Counted from the first letter of the stretch, positions 8,762 to 18,240 are shown. The stretch is DNA of 64,000 nucleotides from Hymenobacter sp. BT730 (GCF_030542105.1 NZ_JAUOFB010000001.1:620001-684000), one strand, 5' to 3'. The notes: a model not told the origin generated them from the letters alone. Translations and numbers: made by a program.

Positions 8762-11191
8762 ATGCAAAAAAAATACCCGGCAGTAGCACTGCTGGTGCTT
8801 GGCAGCGCTATGTTTGCTCAAGCCCAAAATGGTGTTCGTGTAAACCAGCGGATTGCCTCCGAAGACGGGCAGCCAGAACTGATCAATTTTGCGGAAGGTC
8901 GCTCTTATAAAGTTGCCGAAGCACAGCGCATGTTCCGTGAGCAGCTTGGTCTGCAGAAAGACGAAGCTTTGGTACGTAGCCAGACAGAGCAGGACGCACT
9001 GGGCTTCGTGAATGAGCGCTACCAGCAGTATTACAAAGGCATTAAAGTTGAAAATGGTGTTTACCTGATGCACGCCCGCAAGGGTGAGGTAGAAACCATC
9101 AACGGTAAGCTGGAGCGTGTTGGCGCCATTAAAACTACGCCAAGCCTGAGCGAAGCGCAGGCCCTGGGCCGCGCCGTATCGTTTGTAGGTGCCAAAAAGT
9201 ACATGTGGCAGGATGATGCCAGCTATAAGCCCAAGGGTGAACTGGTTATTGTACGCAACCTGATGAGCAAAGGCGCTGCTGCAGGCAAGCCCTCCCTGGC
9301 TTATAAGTTTGACATCTATGCCCAGGCTCCGGTAAGCCGTGCCTTCATTTACGTAGATGCCCACTCCGGTGAGGTTATCTCCCAGAATGCCATTATCAAG
9401 CACGCAGCGGCTACCGGCACCTTCGCCACGGCTTATAGCGGCTCCCGCACCATTGCGGATGGTACCACCACCGGTGGCTACTACCTCCGCGAAGCCACCC
9501 GCGGCCTGGGTATTGAAACCTACAACTGCAAAAAAGGTAACAGCTACACTACAGCTGTTGACTTCATTGATGCCGACAACAACTGGACATCAACGGAATA
9601 CAACAACGCCAACTTTGACAACGTAGCCGGCGACGCCCATATGGGTGCGCAGGCCACCTACGATTACTGGAAGAACGTACACGGCCGTAACTCTTACGAC
9701 AACGCCGGGGCTAAAATCAAAAGCTACGTACATTTCGACGATACCCCCGGCGACGGTGTGGGCTTCGAGAATGCCTACTGGAATGGTTCCGTCATGACCT
9801 ATGGTGACGGTGGCTCGCGCTTCCGCCCCCTGACCTCGCTGGACGTTTGCGGCCACGAAATTGGCCACGCCGTGTGCGAAAAGACGGCTAACCTGACCTA
9901 TTCTAACGAGTCGGGTGCTATGAATGAAGGCTTCTCCGATATCTGGGGTGCCAGCATTGAAGCCTATGCAGTAGCTAACCTGGGCGTGATTTCCGGAGGC
10001 GTGAAAGCCAAGGATACCTGGCTGATTGGCGAAGAAATCGACAAGCAGCAGGCCGCTTTGCGCTCTATGAGCAACCCTAACTCACAGGGGCAGCCAGCTT
10101 ACTATAAAGGCTCTTACTGGTATGCCGGCACGGCTGACTATGGTGGAGTACACACCAACTCAGGCGTACTCAACTACTGGTTCTACCTGATTGCGGCCGG
10201 CAAAACCGGCACCAACGAAAAAGGCCAGTCTTTCTCGGTATCGGCTCTGGGTATGGATGCGGCAGCTAAAATTGCCTATCGTACCGAAAGCGTATACCTG
10301 ACGGCTTCGTCTAACTACGCTTCCGCTCGTACTTACTCCATCAAATCCGCGCAGGATCTGTACGGTGTAGGCTCTGTGCAGGAGCAGGCAGTAACCAATG
10401 CCTGGTATGCAGTAGGTGTAGGTGCTGCTTACGGTACTACGCCTCCTCCGCCCACCAGCACGTATTGCGTTTCCAAAGGCACAACTGTGACTTATGAGTG
10501 GATTGACTACGTGAAGCTGGGCACCATTGCCCGCACTTCTTCTAAGGATGCTGGTTACTACAATGGTACAGCTACCAGCACTTCTATTGGTGCCGGCACT
10601 TCCCAGACCATCAACTTCAGCGCCGGTTTTGCTTCTACGGCATACACCGAGTACTGGAAGGTGTACATCGACTACAACCAGAACGGGGTATTCACGGATG
10701 CCGGCGAACTGGTAGTATCGGGCTCTTCGGCCAGCACTGGCACGTTGGCGGCTACCTTCACGGTGCCTGCCACGGCTAAGTCGGGTGCTACCCGCATGCG
10801 GGTTATCATGAGCGATGCATCAGCCACTACGAGCTGCGGTACTTACAGCTACGGCGAAACCGAAGACTACACCGTGAACATCACGGGTGGTACGCTGGTA
10901 GCTGGCGTAAACGCTGGCATCACCGGCGGTAACACCGAGCAGCTGGGCAAAGCAGTTGACCGTGGCCTGGAGGTATTCCCGAACCCTGCTTCTGAGTCGA
11001 TGCGCATTGCCCTGCCGGGCGGCGCTAAAGCCAGCAGCGTGAAAGTAGTAGACCTGCGCGGCGCGGCCGTAGCTGGTGCCCGCTACAATGGTAACGGCGA
11101 GCTGAACATCAGCAACCTGTCCAAGGGCATGTACATTGTGACGGTAAGCGACGGTCAGAAGACCTTCCACCAGCGCTTTGTAAAGCAATAG
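8762..11191 (+). CDS. T9SS-exported M4 (thermolysin-like) metalloprotease with GEVED domain
   Basis: An 809-residue secreted zinc protease. Order: signal peptide (1-21, ending AQAQ); FTP/PepSY propeptide (about 25-210); M4 catalytic domain with HEIGH (His365, Glu366, His369), third zinc ligand Glu389 in NEGFSD, and HTNSG near 463; GEVED domain (about 565-705) with YWKVYIDYNQNGVFTDAGE and YGETEDYTV; T9SS type A sorting domain (about 735-809) with VFPNPASESM and a KGMYIVTVSDG end. The propeptide keeps the enzyme inactive until export; the C-terminal domain sends it through the type IX system. A strong terminator follows. Confidence 0.95.
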   Translation: MQKKYPAVALLVLGSAMFAQAQNGVRVNQRIASEDGQPELINFAEGRSYKVAEAQRMFREQLGLQKDEALVRSQTEQDALGFVNERYQQYYKGIKVENGVYLMHARKGEVETINGKLERVGAIKTTPSLSEAQALGRAVSFVGAKKYMWQDDASYKPKGELVIVRNLMSKGAAAGKPSLAYKFDIYAQAPVSRAFIYVDAHSGEVISQNAIIKHAAATGTFATAYSGSRTIADGTTTGGYYLREATRGLGIETYNCKKGNSYTTAVDFIDADNNWTSTEYNNANFDNVAGDAHMGAQATYDYWKNVHGRNSYDNAGAKIKSYVHFDDTPGDGVGFENAYWNGSVMTYGDGGSRFRPLTSLDVCGHEIGHAVCEKTANLTYSNESGAMNEGFSDIWGASIEAYAVANLGVISGGVKAKDTWLIGEEIDKQQAALRSMSNPNSQGQPAYYKGSYWYAGTADYGGVHTNSGVLNYWFYLIAAGKTGTNEKGQSFSVSALGMDAAAKIAYRTESVYLTASSNYASARTYSIKSAQDLYGVGSVQEQAVTNAWYAVGVGAAYGTTPPPPTSTYCVSKGTTVTYEWIDYVKLGTIARTSSKDAGYYNGTATSTSIGAGTSQTINFSAGFASTAYTEYWKVYIDYNQNGVFTDAGELVVSGSSASTGTLAATFTVPATAKSGATRMRVIMSDASATTSCGTYSYGETEDYTVNITGGTLVAGVNAGITGGNTEQLGKAVDRGLEVFPNPASESMRIALPGGAKASSVKVVDLRGAAVAGARYNGNGELNISNLSKGMYIVTVSDGQKTFHQRFVKQ

Positions 11192-11218
11192 TCTCTCCAG
11201 GAGAGTATTGCTAAGTAG

Positions 11219-11250
11219 AAAGGCCCGTTGCTTACGCAACGGGCCTTTTT
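11219..11250 (+). terminator. Rho-independent terminator after the M4 protease
   Basis: A 13-bp perfect stem (AAAGGCCCGTTGC / GCAACGGGCCTTT), TTAC loop, then a T run. It starts 27 bases after the stop codon. Confidence 0.92.
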
Positions 11251-11275
11251 ATTTTAAAGGAGGAGCATACCTAGC

Positions 11276-12022
11276 TTAGGGAAGCAAAGCATATTCCAGC
11301 TTCAGCTCCAATAGGCCGTAGCCGTCGTTGTGTTGGGCATTACCGCTATGGATGGTGCTTACATCATCCAGCTGATCGGTAGAAGTAAAAAAGTAGGTAG
11401 CCTCAGTGGTGATATTGATGCGGCGGGAAGCACGCACAGTAAGACCCAGCCCTACCGGAGCTACTACCGCTACGGCCGGATAGTCGTTACGCTCGGGGCT
11501 GATAAAGGTGGTGCCATCCTCTGGGCGCGTGGTGCCTTCATAGGCATCCGGGCTATAGAGCAGCCCACCTATGCCCAACCGCAGATAAGGCTTTAGTACG
11601 GCTGGGCTACCATGAGCATCGGCAAACTCTCCATTGTCGCGCAGCAGGCCCAGGCGGGCCTGGGCAATAAGGGAGGCATTGCGTCCGCGAAAAGCCAGAT
11701 TATTGAAGCCGCCCCGGGAGGCTAGCCGGTCTTTGGCCCCAATCTGAAACGCCGAAAACTCAGCCCCTATCTGCAGGCCAGGGTGCCACATATACAGCAC
11801 ACCGATGCTGCCGGCGGGCCCCAGAAAGTTTTGACCCAGGCCGCCCAAGTCTCCATTGTAAAAGGCCGCGCCCCCGCCGGCCGTGAAGCGTACCGGGCCA
11901 CGGTAGTAAGGCCGGGCCTGCGCGTTATAATGCCGTTTAGAATGGCCCGGGCTTTGGGCATAAGCCCCTGAAACGGGCAATAGGGCACAAAAGGAGCTTA
12001 TGAGCAACAGAGAAAATTTCAC
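11276..12022 (-). CDS. Outer-membrane beta-barrel protein
   Basis: A 248-residue protein with a signal peptide (KFSLLLISSFCALLPVSGAYA-QS) and repeated amphipathic strands with aromatic ends: VRFTAGGGAAFYNGDLGG, GSIGVLYMWHPGLQIGAEF, YLRLGIGGLLYSP, GLGLTVRASRRINITTEATYFF and a final strand LLELKLEYALLP. This is the pattern of a small outer-membrane barrel (OmpA/porin-like, Bacteroidota type). I chose the GTG start at 12022 because it gives the cleanest signal peptide; a TTG two codons earlier (12028) is possible, and no in-frame ATG exists nearby. No ligand or partner is evident. Confidence 0.8.
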   Translation of the reverse strand: MKFSLLLISSFCALLPVSGAYAQSPGHSKRHYNAQARPYYRGPVRFTAGGGAAFYNGDLGGLGQNFLGPAGSIGVLYMWHPGLQIGAEFSAFQIGAKDRLASRGGFNNLAFRGRNASLIAQARLGLLRDNGEFADAHGSPAVLKPYLRLGIGGLLYSPDAYEGTTRPEDGTTFISPERNDYPAVAVVAPVGLGLTVRASRRINITTEATYFFTSTDQLDDVSTIHSGNAQHNDGYGLLELKLEYALLP

Positions 12023-12285
12023 AGGCAAAAGACATGGTTACTGGCCCGGCATACGCCGGCCGGGCTTCGGGCGTTGCCCAGCGTTGGGTTCTGCGGTGTT
12101 AAATGACACTATCCCGCGCCAGTCAGCTCACGCTTTTCTACATAGCAAACACACCTTAAGGAGCCTGAAACCGACTGTTGCTTCTGTCGGCCCCTTCAGC
12201 AGCAAACCGGATAGTTAAGGGAGAACGTACAGGTCTGGCAGGCTTGTCCTGGCAGCATTCCCTGTATAGGGCTTTTCACTTGATT

Positions 12286-13158
12286 ATGATGGTTCCCTTT
12301 TTCCGGCGTTGGCCGGCTGGCATATGGCTGATTTTTCTCTGGATAGGGCTGGTGACCAACTCCTGTACCAGCTTCAGGACCCAGAATATTCCCTACGTAG
12401 CCTCTTCCGCCGAAGATTTTGACGCCGGACACCAGCAGCTGGATGTGTATTCACCCCGGAAAAAGCCGGAGGCACCGCGCCCGGTGGTTCTGTTTATCCA
12501 TGGAGGCAACTGGAATAGTGGCAGCAAGAGCCAATATGGCTTTATCGGCCGCGAGCTGGCCCGCCAGGGTATGGTGGCCGTTATAGTGGATTACCGTCTT
12601 TCGCCCCAGGTGCAGGTGCCCGCCATGGCGGCAGACTGCGCCCGGGCAGTGCAGTGGGCAGTGGCCCACATTGCCGAGTACGGCGGTGACCCAAACCGGA
12701 TTTTCCTGATGGGGCACTCCGCCGGTGGTGGGCTGGCCGCGCTGCTGGCCACTGACAACACCTTGTTCACCCGGTTGGGCTTGCCCGCAAACCCGGTGCG
12801 CGGGGCCGTGCTGGACGACCCCGCCGGGCTGGATATGTATGACTACCTGCAAAAGATGCAGTATCCGGGTGACAGGCAATACCTGACCCCATTCGGAAAA
12901 GACCCGGTGGTGTGGCGGCAGGTTTCGGCTATGCACCACGTAACGGCCGGCAGCCCGCCTTTTATGTTGTTTGTGGGCGGCCATACCTATCCTTCTATCC
13001 GGCACAGCAGTGAAGCGTTCCGGCAGCGGCTGCAGGCTTTAGGCAAGGCGCCGGGCTATACGCTGCAGCCCGGTAAAAACCACATTCCGATGGTGCTGCA
13101 GCTGTTCTGGTCTCATAATATTATTTACCGGCAGCTGCGGCCCTTCGTAGGCTTGTAG
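12286..13158 (+). CDS. Alpha/beta hydrolase (carboxylesterase-like) lipoprotein
   Basis: A 290-residue alpha/beta hydrolase of the hormone-sensitive-lipase/BD-FAE type. It shows FIHGGNWNSGS (oxyanion HGG motif), GHSAGGGLAALLA (nucleophilic Ser) and a C-terminal GKNHIPM with the catalytic His. The N-terminus RRWPAGIWLIFLWIGLVTNSC ends in a lipobox, so the enzyme is probably membrane-anchored. The frame is open further upstream, but the ATG at 12286 (or 12289) directly precedes the lipoprotein signal. The 263 bases upstream hold no recognised feature beyond a small GC-rich hairpin near 12044-12065. Convergent with the methyltransferase gene. Confidence 0.85.
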   Translation: MMVPFFRRWPAGIWLIFLWIGLVTNSCTSFRTQNIPYVASSAEDFDAGHQQLDVYSPRKKPEAPRPVVLFIHGGNWNSGSKSQYGFIGRELARQGMVAVIVDYRLSPQVQVPAMAADCARAVQWAVAHIAEYGGDPNRIFLMGHSAGGGLAALLATDNTLFTRLGLPANPVRGAVLDDPAGLDMYDYLQKMQYPGDRQYLTPFGKDPVVWRQVSAMHHVTAGSPPFMLFVGGHTYPSIRHSSEAFRQRLQALGKAPGYTLQPGKNHIPMVLQLFWSHNIIYRQLRPFVGL

Positions 13159-13170
13159 GGCGCAATCAGC

Positions 13171-13686
13171 TTAACCAAAAAGGCTGGTTTGAACTGTAGG
13201 CCGCTCAAACTCCAGCAGCAACTGCTTGCGGTTGAGGCCGCCGGCATAGCCCGTTAGCTGGCCGTTAGCCCCAATAATGCGGTGACAGGGCCACACAATG
13301 GCCAGCGGGTTTTGCCCATTGGCTGCGCCCACTGCCCGTACGGCCGCTGGGTTACCAATAGCCCGGGCTATAGCCAGATACGAGGCCGTTTGCCCATAAC
13401 CAATTGCAGGTAGCGCCTCCCACACGCGCCGTTGAAAATCAGTGCCAAAGGTGGGCACGTACTGCAGCGTGAAGTCGCGCAACTCCCGGCCAAAGTAAGC
13501 TAGTAGCTGCTCATAGGCCGGATACAGGCAATGGGGCACAGCCACGGGCGGTGTTGGTGTGCCGCTTTCCGCCGTTTGCTCAAAGGTTACCGCCGCCAGT
13601 CCGGCATCAGAGCCATAGAGGGTAAGCAGGCCTAAGGGCGTAGCGAGGCTGGCCGTGGCTTCAGGTTGTAGGAAGGAAGAAGGCAA
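13171..13686 (-). CDS. Methylated-DNA--[protein]-cysteine S-methyltransferase
   Basis: A 171-residue suicide DNA-repair protein that moves alkyl groups from O6-alkylguanine to its own Cys. The active-site box VWPCHRIIGANG, the preceding recognition helix GNPAAVRAVGAANGQNPLAI, and GYAGGLNRKQLLLEFE at the end are all present. The N-terminal ribonuclease-H-like domain has normal length for Ogt/AGT. It is the last gene of a minus-strand run (CDF, GH1-like, PLD-like, this gene), 53 bases after the PLD-like gene, so co-transcription is possible without an obvious functional link. Confidence 0.93.
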   Translation of the reverse strand: MPSSFLQPEATASLATPLGLLTLYGSDAGLAAVTFEQTAESGTPTPPVAVPHCLYPAYEQLLAYFGRELRDFTLQYVPTFGTDFQRRVWEALPAIGYGQTASYLAIARAIGNPAAVRAVGAANGQNPLAIVWPCHRIIGANGQLTGYAGGLNRKQLLLEFERPTVQTSLFG

Positions 13687-13739
13687 TGCAGGAGCGGCAG
13701 GGTAGAAAAGGCGAAGTTCGTCTTTTCAGGCTTGTGGCG

Positions 13740-14453
13740 CTACTGGTTCTGGTAAGCGCCCAGCGAAGTCCATAGCCGTTCAAACTCTGCCTGGTAGCGC
13801 TGCACAATGGCCGTGTCGTCGGTAATGAGAAAGTTTTCGTGGTTGTAGAGGGAGGCAGAGCGCGTCCAGTTATAGCTGCCAGTCAGCACGGAGCGGCCAT
13901 CGGCAATGGCAAACTTGTGGTGCATATGGTCGGTGGTATTATCCACGTGAATGGCTACGCCGGCGGCGTGCAGCTGCCGCACGTCGGAGCCTTTATCAAA
14001 AAGCTTATCATTATCCGTGAGCAGGCGAAGCTGTACGCCGCGTTGGTGCGCGGCCAGCAAGGCATCCGTAATCCGGTCATCAGATACCGTGAAAACGCAT
14101 ACTTCCAAACGGTGCGCTGCCCGCTGAATAAAGCGCTGGATAGCGCCCACACAGTCATCGTCAGGGCTGAAATAAACTTCAGAATGGGTGTTGAGAGCCT
14201 CTGCCGGGGGGAGCAGCAGAGCGCTGGCGGCTTCCAGCCACTCAATGGCGGCTTTATCCGGCAGGGTGTTAAACCGCTCGCGCACCACTGCAAACAGCTG
14301 ATGCCGAAGCTCATCAAGCACAGGCCCCAGCTGGCCATGGGCTGCCAGTTGGGCCCGCAGGTGCTGGGCTTCTTCTGCGGAAAGGGTATTATCTGCGAAG
14401 GAGCGGCGAAACAGCGTCAGTAAATCGGTGGAAGAAGCTACTGGAGAAGCCAT
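13740..14453 (-). CDS. Single-HKD phospholipase D-like protein
   Basis: A 237-residue protein. The N-terminal ~85 residues are predicted helical; the C-terminal part is a PLD fold with one HKD motif, HMHHKFAIADGRSVLTGSYNWT. A sheet with LEVCVFTVSDDRI and LRLLTDNDKLFDKG precedes it. One HKD copy means it must pair with itself to build an active site, as Nuc and mitochondrial PLD6 do; nuclease or cardiolipin hydrolase activity is possible. No signal peptide is seen. The ATG at 14453 is chosen over a GTG five codons upstream. It starts 21 bases after the stop of the GH1-like gene. Confidence 0.85.
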   Translation of the reverse strand: MASPVASSTDLLTLFRRSFADNTLSAEEAQHLRAQLAAHGQLGPVLDELRHQLFAVVRERFNTLPDKAAIEWLEAASALLLPPAEALNTHSEVYFSPDDDCVGAIQRFIQRAAHRLEVCVFTVSDDRITDALLAAHQRGVQLRLLTDNDKLFDKGSDVRQLHAAGVAIHVDNTTDHMHHKFAIADGRSVLTGSYNWTRSASLYNHENFLITDDTAIVQRYQAEFERLWTSLGAYQNQ

Positions 14454-14474
14454 ATAGAAGGAAAGCACGTGGGC

Positions 14475-15689
14475 TTAGGCCAGGGTTAGCTCAGGCTGCG
14501 GCATTTCAGTTGGTTGAACTTCTGAGGAGAGAATTTGCTGGGACTCCAGCAGCGCCGCCGCGTAGGGCTCGTGTAGCATACGGCGGGGCGGGCCATCGGG
14601 ACACAACTCGGCATCCCAGAGGCCCGACTGGTGCCATGCGCGGTCGGGAAAGTCCCAGTCGGGCCGGTCCAGGAGGGGGTAAATGCACACGCCCCACAGG
14701 GGGATGCCCTGCCGAAGTGCTTCGGCGCATTCCTCGGCCACCATCCGGATCCAATGGGGGCGGTCCAGGCCAGGATGGCTGGTTTCGGAGAGCACCAGCG
14801 GGCGCCCGTAACGGGCATAGGCCTGGCCCAGCAGATAGTGCAAGGGGCGCCACCGCGGGTCGTAGGGCTCATTTACCCAGCCCAGCCGCTGGTTGGTATG
14901 CGAGTCCCACTGGTTATCATAGTAAAAATTCAAGCCCAGCACATCCAGGTATTCTGGTCGGCCGCCCAACTCGGGACACATGCGGCCCGTGAGCATGTCC
15001 ATGGCCTGATACTGCGACTCATGAATTTCCCGGGCCCGCCGCAGATCCTTGGGCGTAGCATTCATGGGTGGCACTACATTCACCAGCGGCTCAGTAGTCA
15101 AAATGCGGACGGTAGGGTCCGCCTCCCGCAGGGCCGCTACGCCTTCAATGTAGGCGCGCATCAACCCATATTTCACCTCCCAACCCTGGCCTACGCAATA
15201 AGGGGAAGTGCCGCGGGCGTCGCCGCCCAGCCACGCCATAAAGCTGACCTCGTTAATAGGCGTCACAATCAACTCCCCCTCGGGGCGCAGGCTGCGGTAA
15301 AACGCCACAAAAGCCCGGCACAGGTGGGCAAAGCGCCGCGCAAACAGCGGGTGCAGCGGGGTCAGGTCGTCGGGGTAGCCAAAGTGGCAAAGGTCCCATA
15401 CCTGCTGAATACCCTGGCGCTGGCCAGCTTCCAGCAGGTGCTGCACTGTGCTCCAGTCGTACGTGTAGGGTGTTTTTTCTACCTGGCTCCAGCGAATTCC
15501 CTCGCGCACCGTGCGGATGCCAAAGGGGGTCAGCTGCTGGTAGTCTTCGTTGATCAGCTGCAAGTGCCCGGTCGTTGCCAGGAAGTCGACGCGGTGTCCG
15601 AAGGCGTTCAGTTGATCGGTGCATTCATAGCCGCCCATCCAGAAACTGCGGAAGGGGGAAGCGGAAAAGTCAGCAAGAGAATTAACCAT
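14475..15689 (-). CDS. GH1-like glycosyl hydrolase
   Basis: A 404-residue TIM-barrel protein resembling family 1 glycosidases. It shows FWMGGYECTDQ at the start, FGIRTVREGIRWSQVE, the acid/base box LIVTPINEVSF (family pattern T-x-N-E), and RPLVLSETSHPG at the place where the nucleophile Glu of GH1 enzymes (TENG) would sit, here SETS. It lacks a signal peptide, so it is probably cytosolic. The start at 15689 is preferred: the longer frame would run into the CDF gene. It is the second gene of a minus-strand run. Substrate unknown; the changed nucleophile motif suggests a divergent subgroup. Confidence 0.8.
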   Translation of the reverse strand: MVNSLADFSASPFRSFWMGGYECTDQLNAFGHRVDFLATTGHLQLINEDYQQLTPFGIRTVREGIRWSQVEKTPYTYDWSTVQHLLEAGQRQGIQQVWDLCHFGYPDDLTPLHPLFARRFAHLCRAFVAFYRSLRPEGELIVTPINEVSFMAWLGGDARGTSPYCVGQGWEVKYGLMRAYIEGVAALREADPTVRILTTEPLVNVVPPMNATPKDLRRAREIHESQYQAMDMLTGRMCPELGGRPEYLDVLGLNFYYDNQWDSHTNQRLGWVNEPYDPRWRPLHYLLGQAYARYGRPLVLSETSHPGLDRPHWIRMVAEECAEALRQGIPLWGVCIYPLLDRPDWDFPDRAWHQSGLWDAELCPDGPPRRMLHEPYAAALLESQQILSSEVQPTEMPQPELTLA

Positions 15690-15723
15690 AGTAGTGAATA
15701 AGGGTTCATACTGGCCCGGCCCA

Positions 15724-16665
15724 TTAGTTAGGCACAGACGTTTCGCGATTCTTATAGGAAATGTTCTTGGCTTCGATGAAGATACGCTTGAATTCGGGAT
15801 GTTTGGCTCGTATAGCTTCCTGCAGCCGGTCAATGGTCTGTTCTACTTCCACGGCAGTCAGCTCGTCCCGGAAGTCTACATCAAGTGCTAAGACCACATC
15901 GGCCGGACCTAAATACAGGGTAAGGGGCGGCCGGATATTCTCCACGGCCGGGTCAGCCTGGGCAATATTTTGCAGCGACTGGATAATGGTAGGATCCACA
16001 CCCTCGCCCACCAGCAGACGCTTGGTGCGCACCACTAAGAAAATGGCTACCAGCATCAGGAGCACGCCAATTACAATGGACGCGGCCCCGTCTAAATAGG
16101 GGTTATCCAGCTGATGGCCCAGGAATACGCCGACCAGCGCTACCAACAGGCCTACCAAAGCTGCCAGGTTTTCCAATACTAGGGCAAATACGGAGGGGTC
16201 TTTACTGGTGCGCAGCATTTGCCAGAAAGTGCTGTTTTCGGCGCTGTCAAACAAGGCTTTCAGGGCCAGATAGGCCGCTACGCCTTCAAACAAAACGGAT
16301 AGTCCCAGCACAATGTAGTTCCACATGGGGTCCTGCAGGGGCTCGGGATGCTCAATGTGCTTGACACCTTCATAAAAAGACATGCCGCCCCCAATGGCAA
16401 AAATCAGAATGGCTACAATCAAAGACCAGAAATAGAGTTCCTGTGAACGGCCAAAGGGGTGGCGGGCGTCGGCGGGCTTCTGACTTTGCCGAATACCATG
16501 CATCAGCAATAAGCCATTGCCACTGTCTACCAGGGAGTGTATGCCTTCCGAGAGCATGGCCGAGCTGCCGGTAATATAAGAGGCAACAAATTTGCTGACG
16601 GCAATGGCTATGTTGGCCGCAATGCCACCATAGAGCGCCAGTTTAGATGAAGAGTTTCCTGCCAT
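15724..16665 (-). CDS. Cation diffusion facilitator transporter (SLC30A9-like)
   Basis: A 313-residue inner-membrane transporter with six predicted helices and a cytosolic C-terminal domain. SEGIHSLVDSGNGLLL carries the TM2 HxxxD metal site; ARHPFGRSQELYFW follows. In TM5 the usual second H/DxxxD is replaced by LENLAALVG, the pattern of the SLC30A9/ZnT9 branch. CDF proteins exchange Zn2+ or other divalent cations for protons. It is the first gene of a minus-strand run with 34 bases to the GH1-like gene. The family is certain, the metal is not. Confidence 0.9.
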   Translation of the reverse strand: MAGNSSSKLALYGGIAANIAIAVSKFVASYITGSSAMLSEGIHSLVDSGNGLLLMHGIRQSQKPADARHPFGRSQELYFWSLIVAILIFAIGGGMSFYEGVKHIEHPEPLQDPMWNYIVLGLSVLFEGVAAYLALKALFDSAENSTFWQMLRTSKDPSVFALVLENLAALVGLLVALVGVFLGHQLDNPYLDGAASIVIGVLLMLVAIFLVVRTKRLLVGEGVDPTIIQSLQNIAQADPAVENIRPPLTLYLGPADVVLALDVDFRDELTAVEVEQTIDRLQEAIRAKHPEFKRIFIEAKNISYKNRETSVPN

Positions 16666-16770
16666 AATATGGATTGATACGGCGTTTCCCTACGCAGGCA
16701 CGGGGCCGGGGGTTAAATTCTAGGGCCTTGGTCAGGAGTTTTGTTTTTCTTACAGGCTTATTCGTCCTCT

Positions 16771-18153
16771 ATGTCTGCACCACTACCCACAGTTCCTTCC
16801 TTAAGCCGCCGCCTGGGCTTAGTGCAGGCCACCGCCCTCAACATGATTGACATGGTGGGTATCGGGCCCTTTGTCACGCTACCACTGGTGATGGGGCTGA
16901 TGGGGCCGTATTTCCTGCTGGCCTGGCTGGTGGGGGCGGGGCTGGCGGTGGTAGATGGACTGATCTGGAGTGAGCTGGGCGCGGCTTACCCGGAAGCCGG
17001 TGGCTCTTACCGGTTTCTGAAACTGGCCTACGGCGAGCATAAATGGGGCCGGCTGATGTCGTTTCTGTACGTGTGGCAAACTTTGGTGCAGGCGCCGTTG
17101 GTGCTGGCATCGGGCGCTATTGGCTTCGCGCAGTACTTCAGCTACTTGGTGCCGCTCACGGCCTGGTGGCAGCCTAAGCTGGTCAGTGGCACGGTGGTGG
17201 TGTTGCTAGTCGTACTACTCTACCGCCGCATTGAGGATATTGGCCGCCTGGGTGTTATGCTGTGGATCGGTGTACTGGGGCTCATGGCCTGGCTGATTTT
17301 CGGCGGCATTACGCACGCCACGCATCCGGTAGCCTGGCTACCCACGGGAGGCTGGTCGGCGGTGCCGGGCCTGCTGCTGTCGGCGGCTATGGGACAGGCC
17401 GCCGTGAAAACCATTTACAGCTACCTGGGCTACTACAATGTGTGCCACCTGGGCGGCGAAGTGCGCGAGCCGCACAAACTGATACCGCGCAGCATTTTCC
17501 TGAGTATTCTGGGCATCACGGCACTGTACCTGCTGCTCAACTGGAGCGTAGGCACTGTTATTCCCTGGCAGGAGGCGCAGCATTCCGAGTTTATCGTCAG
17601 CACGTTTGTGGAGCGGCTGTATGGGGCCATGGCCGCCAAAGCCGCTACGGCGCTGGTGTTGTGGGTGGCCTTTGCTTCCCTATTTGCGGTGCTGCTGGGC
17701 TACTCGCGCATTCCCTACGCCGCCGCGGCCGATGGGGAGTTCCTACCCCTGTTCGGGCGCCTGCATCCCACCAAGCAGTTTCCCTACATTTCACTGCTGA
17801 TTCTAGGGGGGCTGGGCTTTGTTTTCAGCCTGCTGTTTCGGCTGGCAGAGGTTATCAGCGCTATCCTGGCCATGCGTATTCTAATTCAGTTTGTAGGGCA
17901 GGCCATTGGCCTAGTATTGCTGCGCCGTCGGCGAGGCACTGCCGGGCTGCCTTTCCGTATGCCCCTGTATCCCTTGCCCGTAGTGCTGGCCATAACCGTC
18001 TGGCTCCTGATTTTTTGGAGCACCGGTCTGCAATTAATTGCCTCGGCTTTAGCCGTAATTGCAGCGGGCTGTGTGGCTTTTCTGCTGTGGAGCCGCAAGC
18101 TCAAGCGCTGGCCATTTGCCCCAGTACCAGTGGCCGACAAAGTGAATAGCTAG
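16771..18153 (+). CDS. APC family amino acid permease
   Basis: A 460-residue membrane protein with about 12 hydrophobic segments. The first helix contains the APC signature TALNMIDMVGIGPFVTLP; WSELGAAYPEAGGSYRFL and GEVREPHKLIPRSI are also typical of the superfamily. It should import amino acids or a related amine by proton symport or exchange; the substrate is unclear. The ATG at 16771 is used; a TTG ten codons upstream extends the frame without added conservation. A monocistronic gene divergent from the CDF gene. Confidence 0.88.
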   Translation: MSAPLPTVPSLSRRLGLVQATALNMIDMVGIGPFVTLPLVMGLMGPYFLLAWLVGAGLAVVDGLIWSELGAAYPEAGGSYRFLKLAYGEHKWGRLMSFLYVWQTLVQAPLVLASGAIGFAQYFSYLVPLTAWWQPKLVSGTVVVLLVVLLYRRIEDIGRLGVMLWIGVLGLMAWLIFGGITHATHPVAWLPTGGWSAVPGLLLSAAMGQAAVKTIYSYLGYYNVCHLGGEVREPHKLIPRSIFLSILGITALYLLLNWSVGTVIPWQEAQHSEFIVSTFVERLYGAMAAKAATALVLWVAFASLFAVLLGYSRIPYAAAADGEFLPLFGRLHPTKQFPYISLLILGGLGFVFSLLFRLAEVISAILAMRILIQFVGQAIGLVLLRRRRGTAGLPFRMPLYPLPVVLAITVWLLIFWSTGLQLIASALAVIAAGCVAFLLWSRKLKRWPFAPVPVADKVNS

Positions 18154-18240
18154 AAATATTTTATTGCATTTTATTTGTAAAAATTATTACTATCATTATT
18201 TTAGTGCTAAGTGTCAGTACCGCTCCTTAGCCTAAAAACT

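Noticed and set aside
14631..15701. 356-codon plus-strand reading frame opposite the GH1-like gene
   Set aside because: Antisense shadow: the minus-strand frame has clear GH1 motifs, and the translated plus frame has no domain and a composition typical of GC-rich antisense frames.
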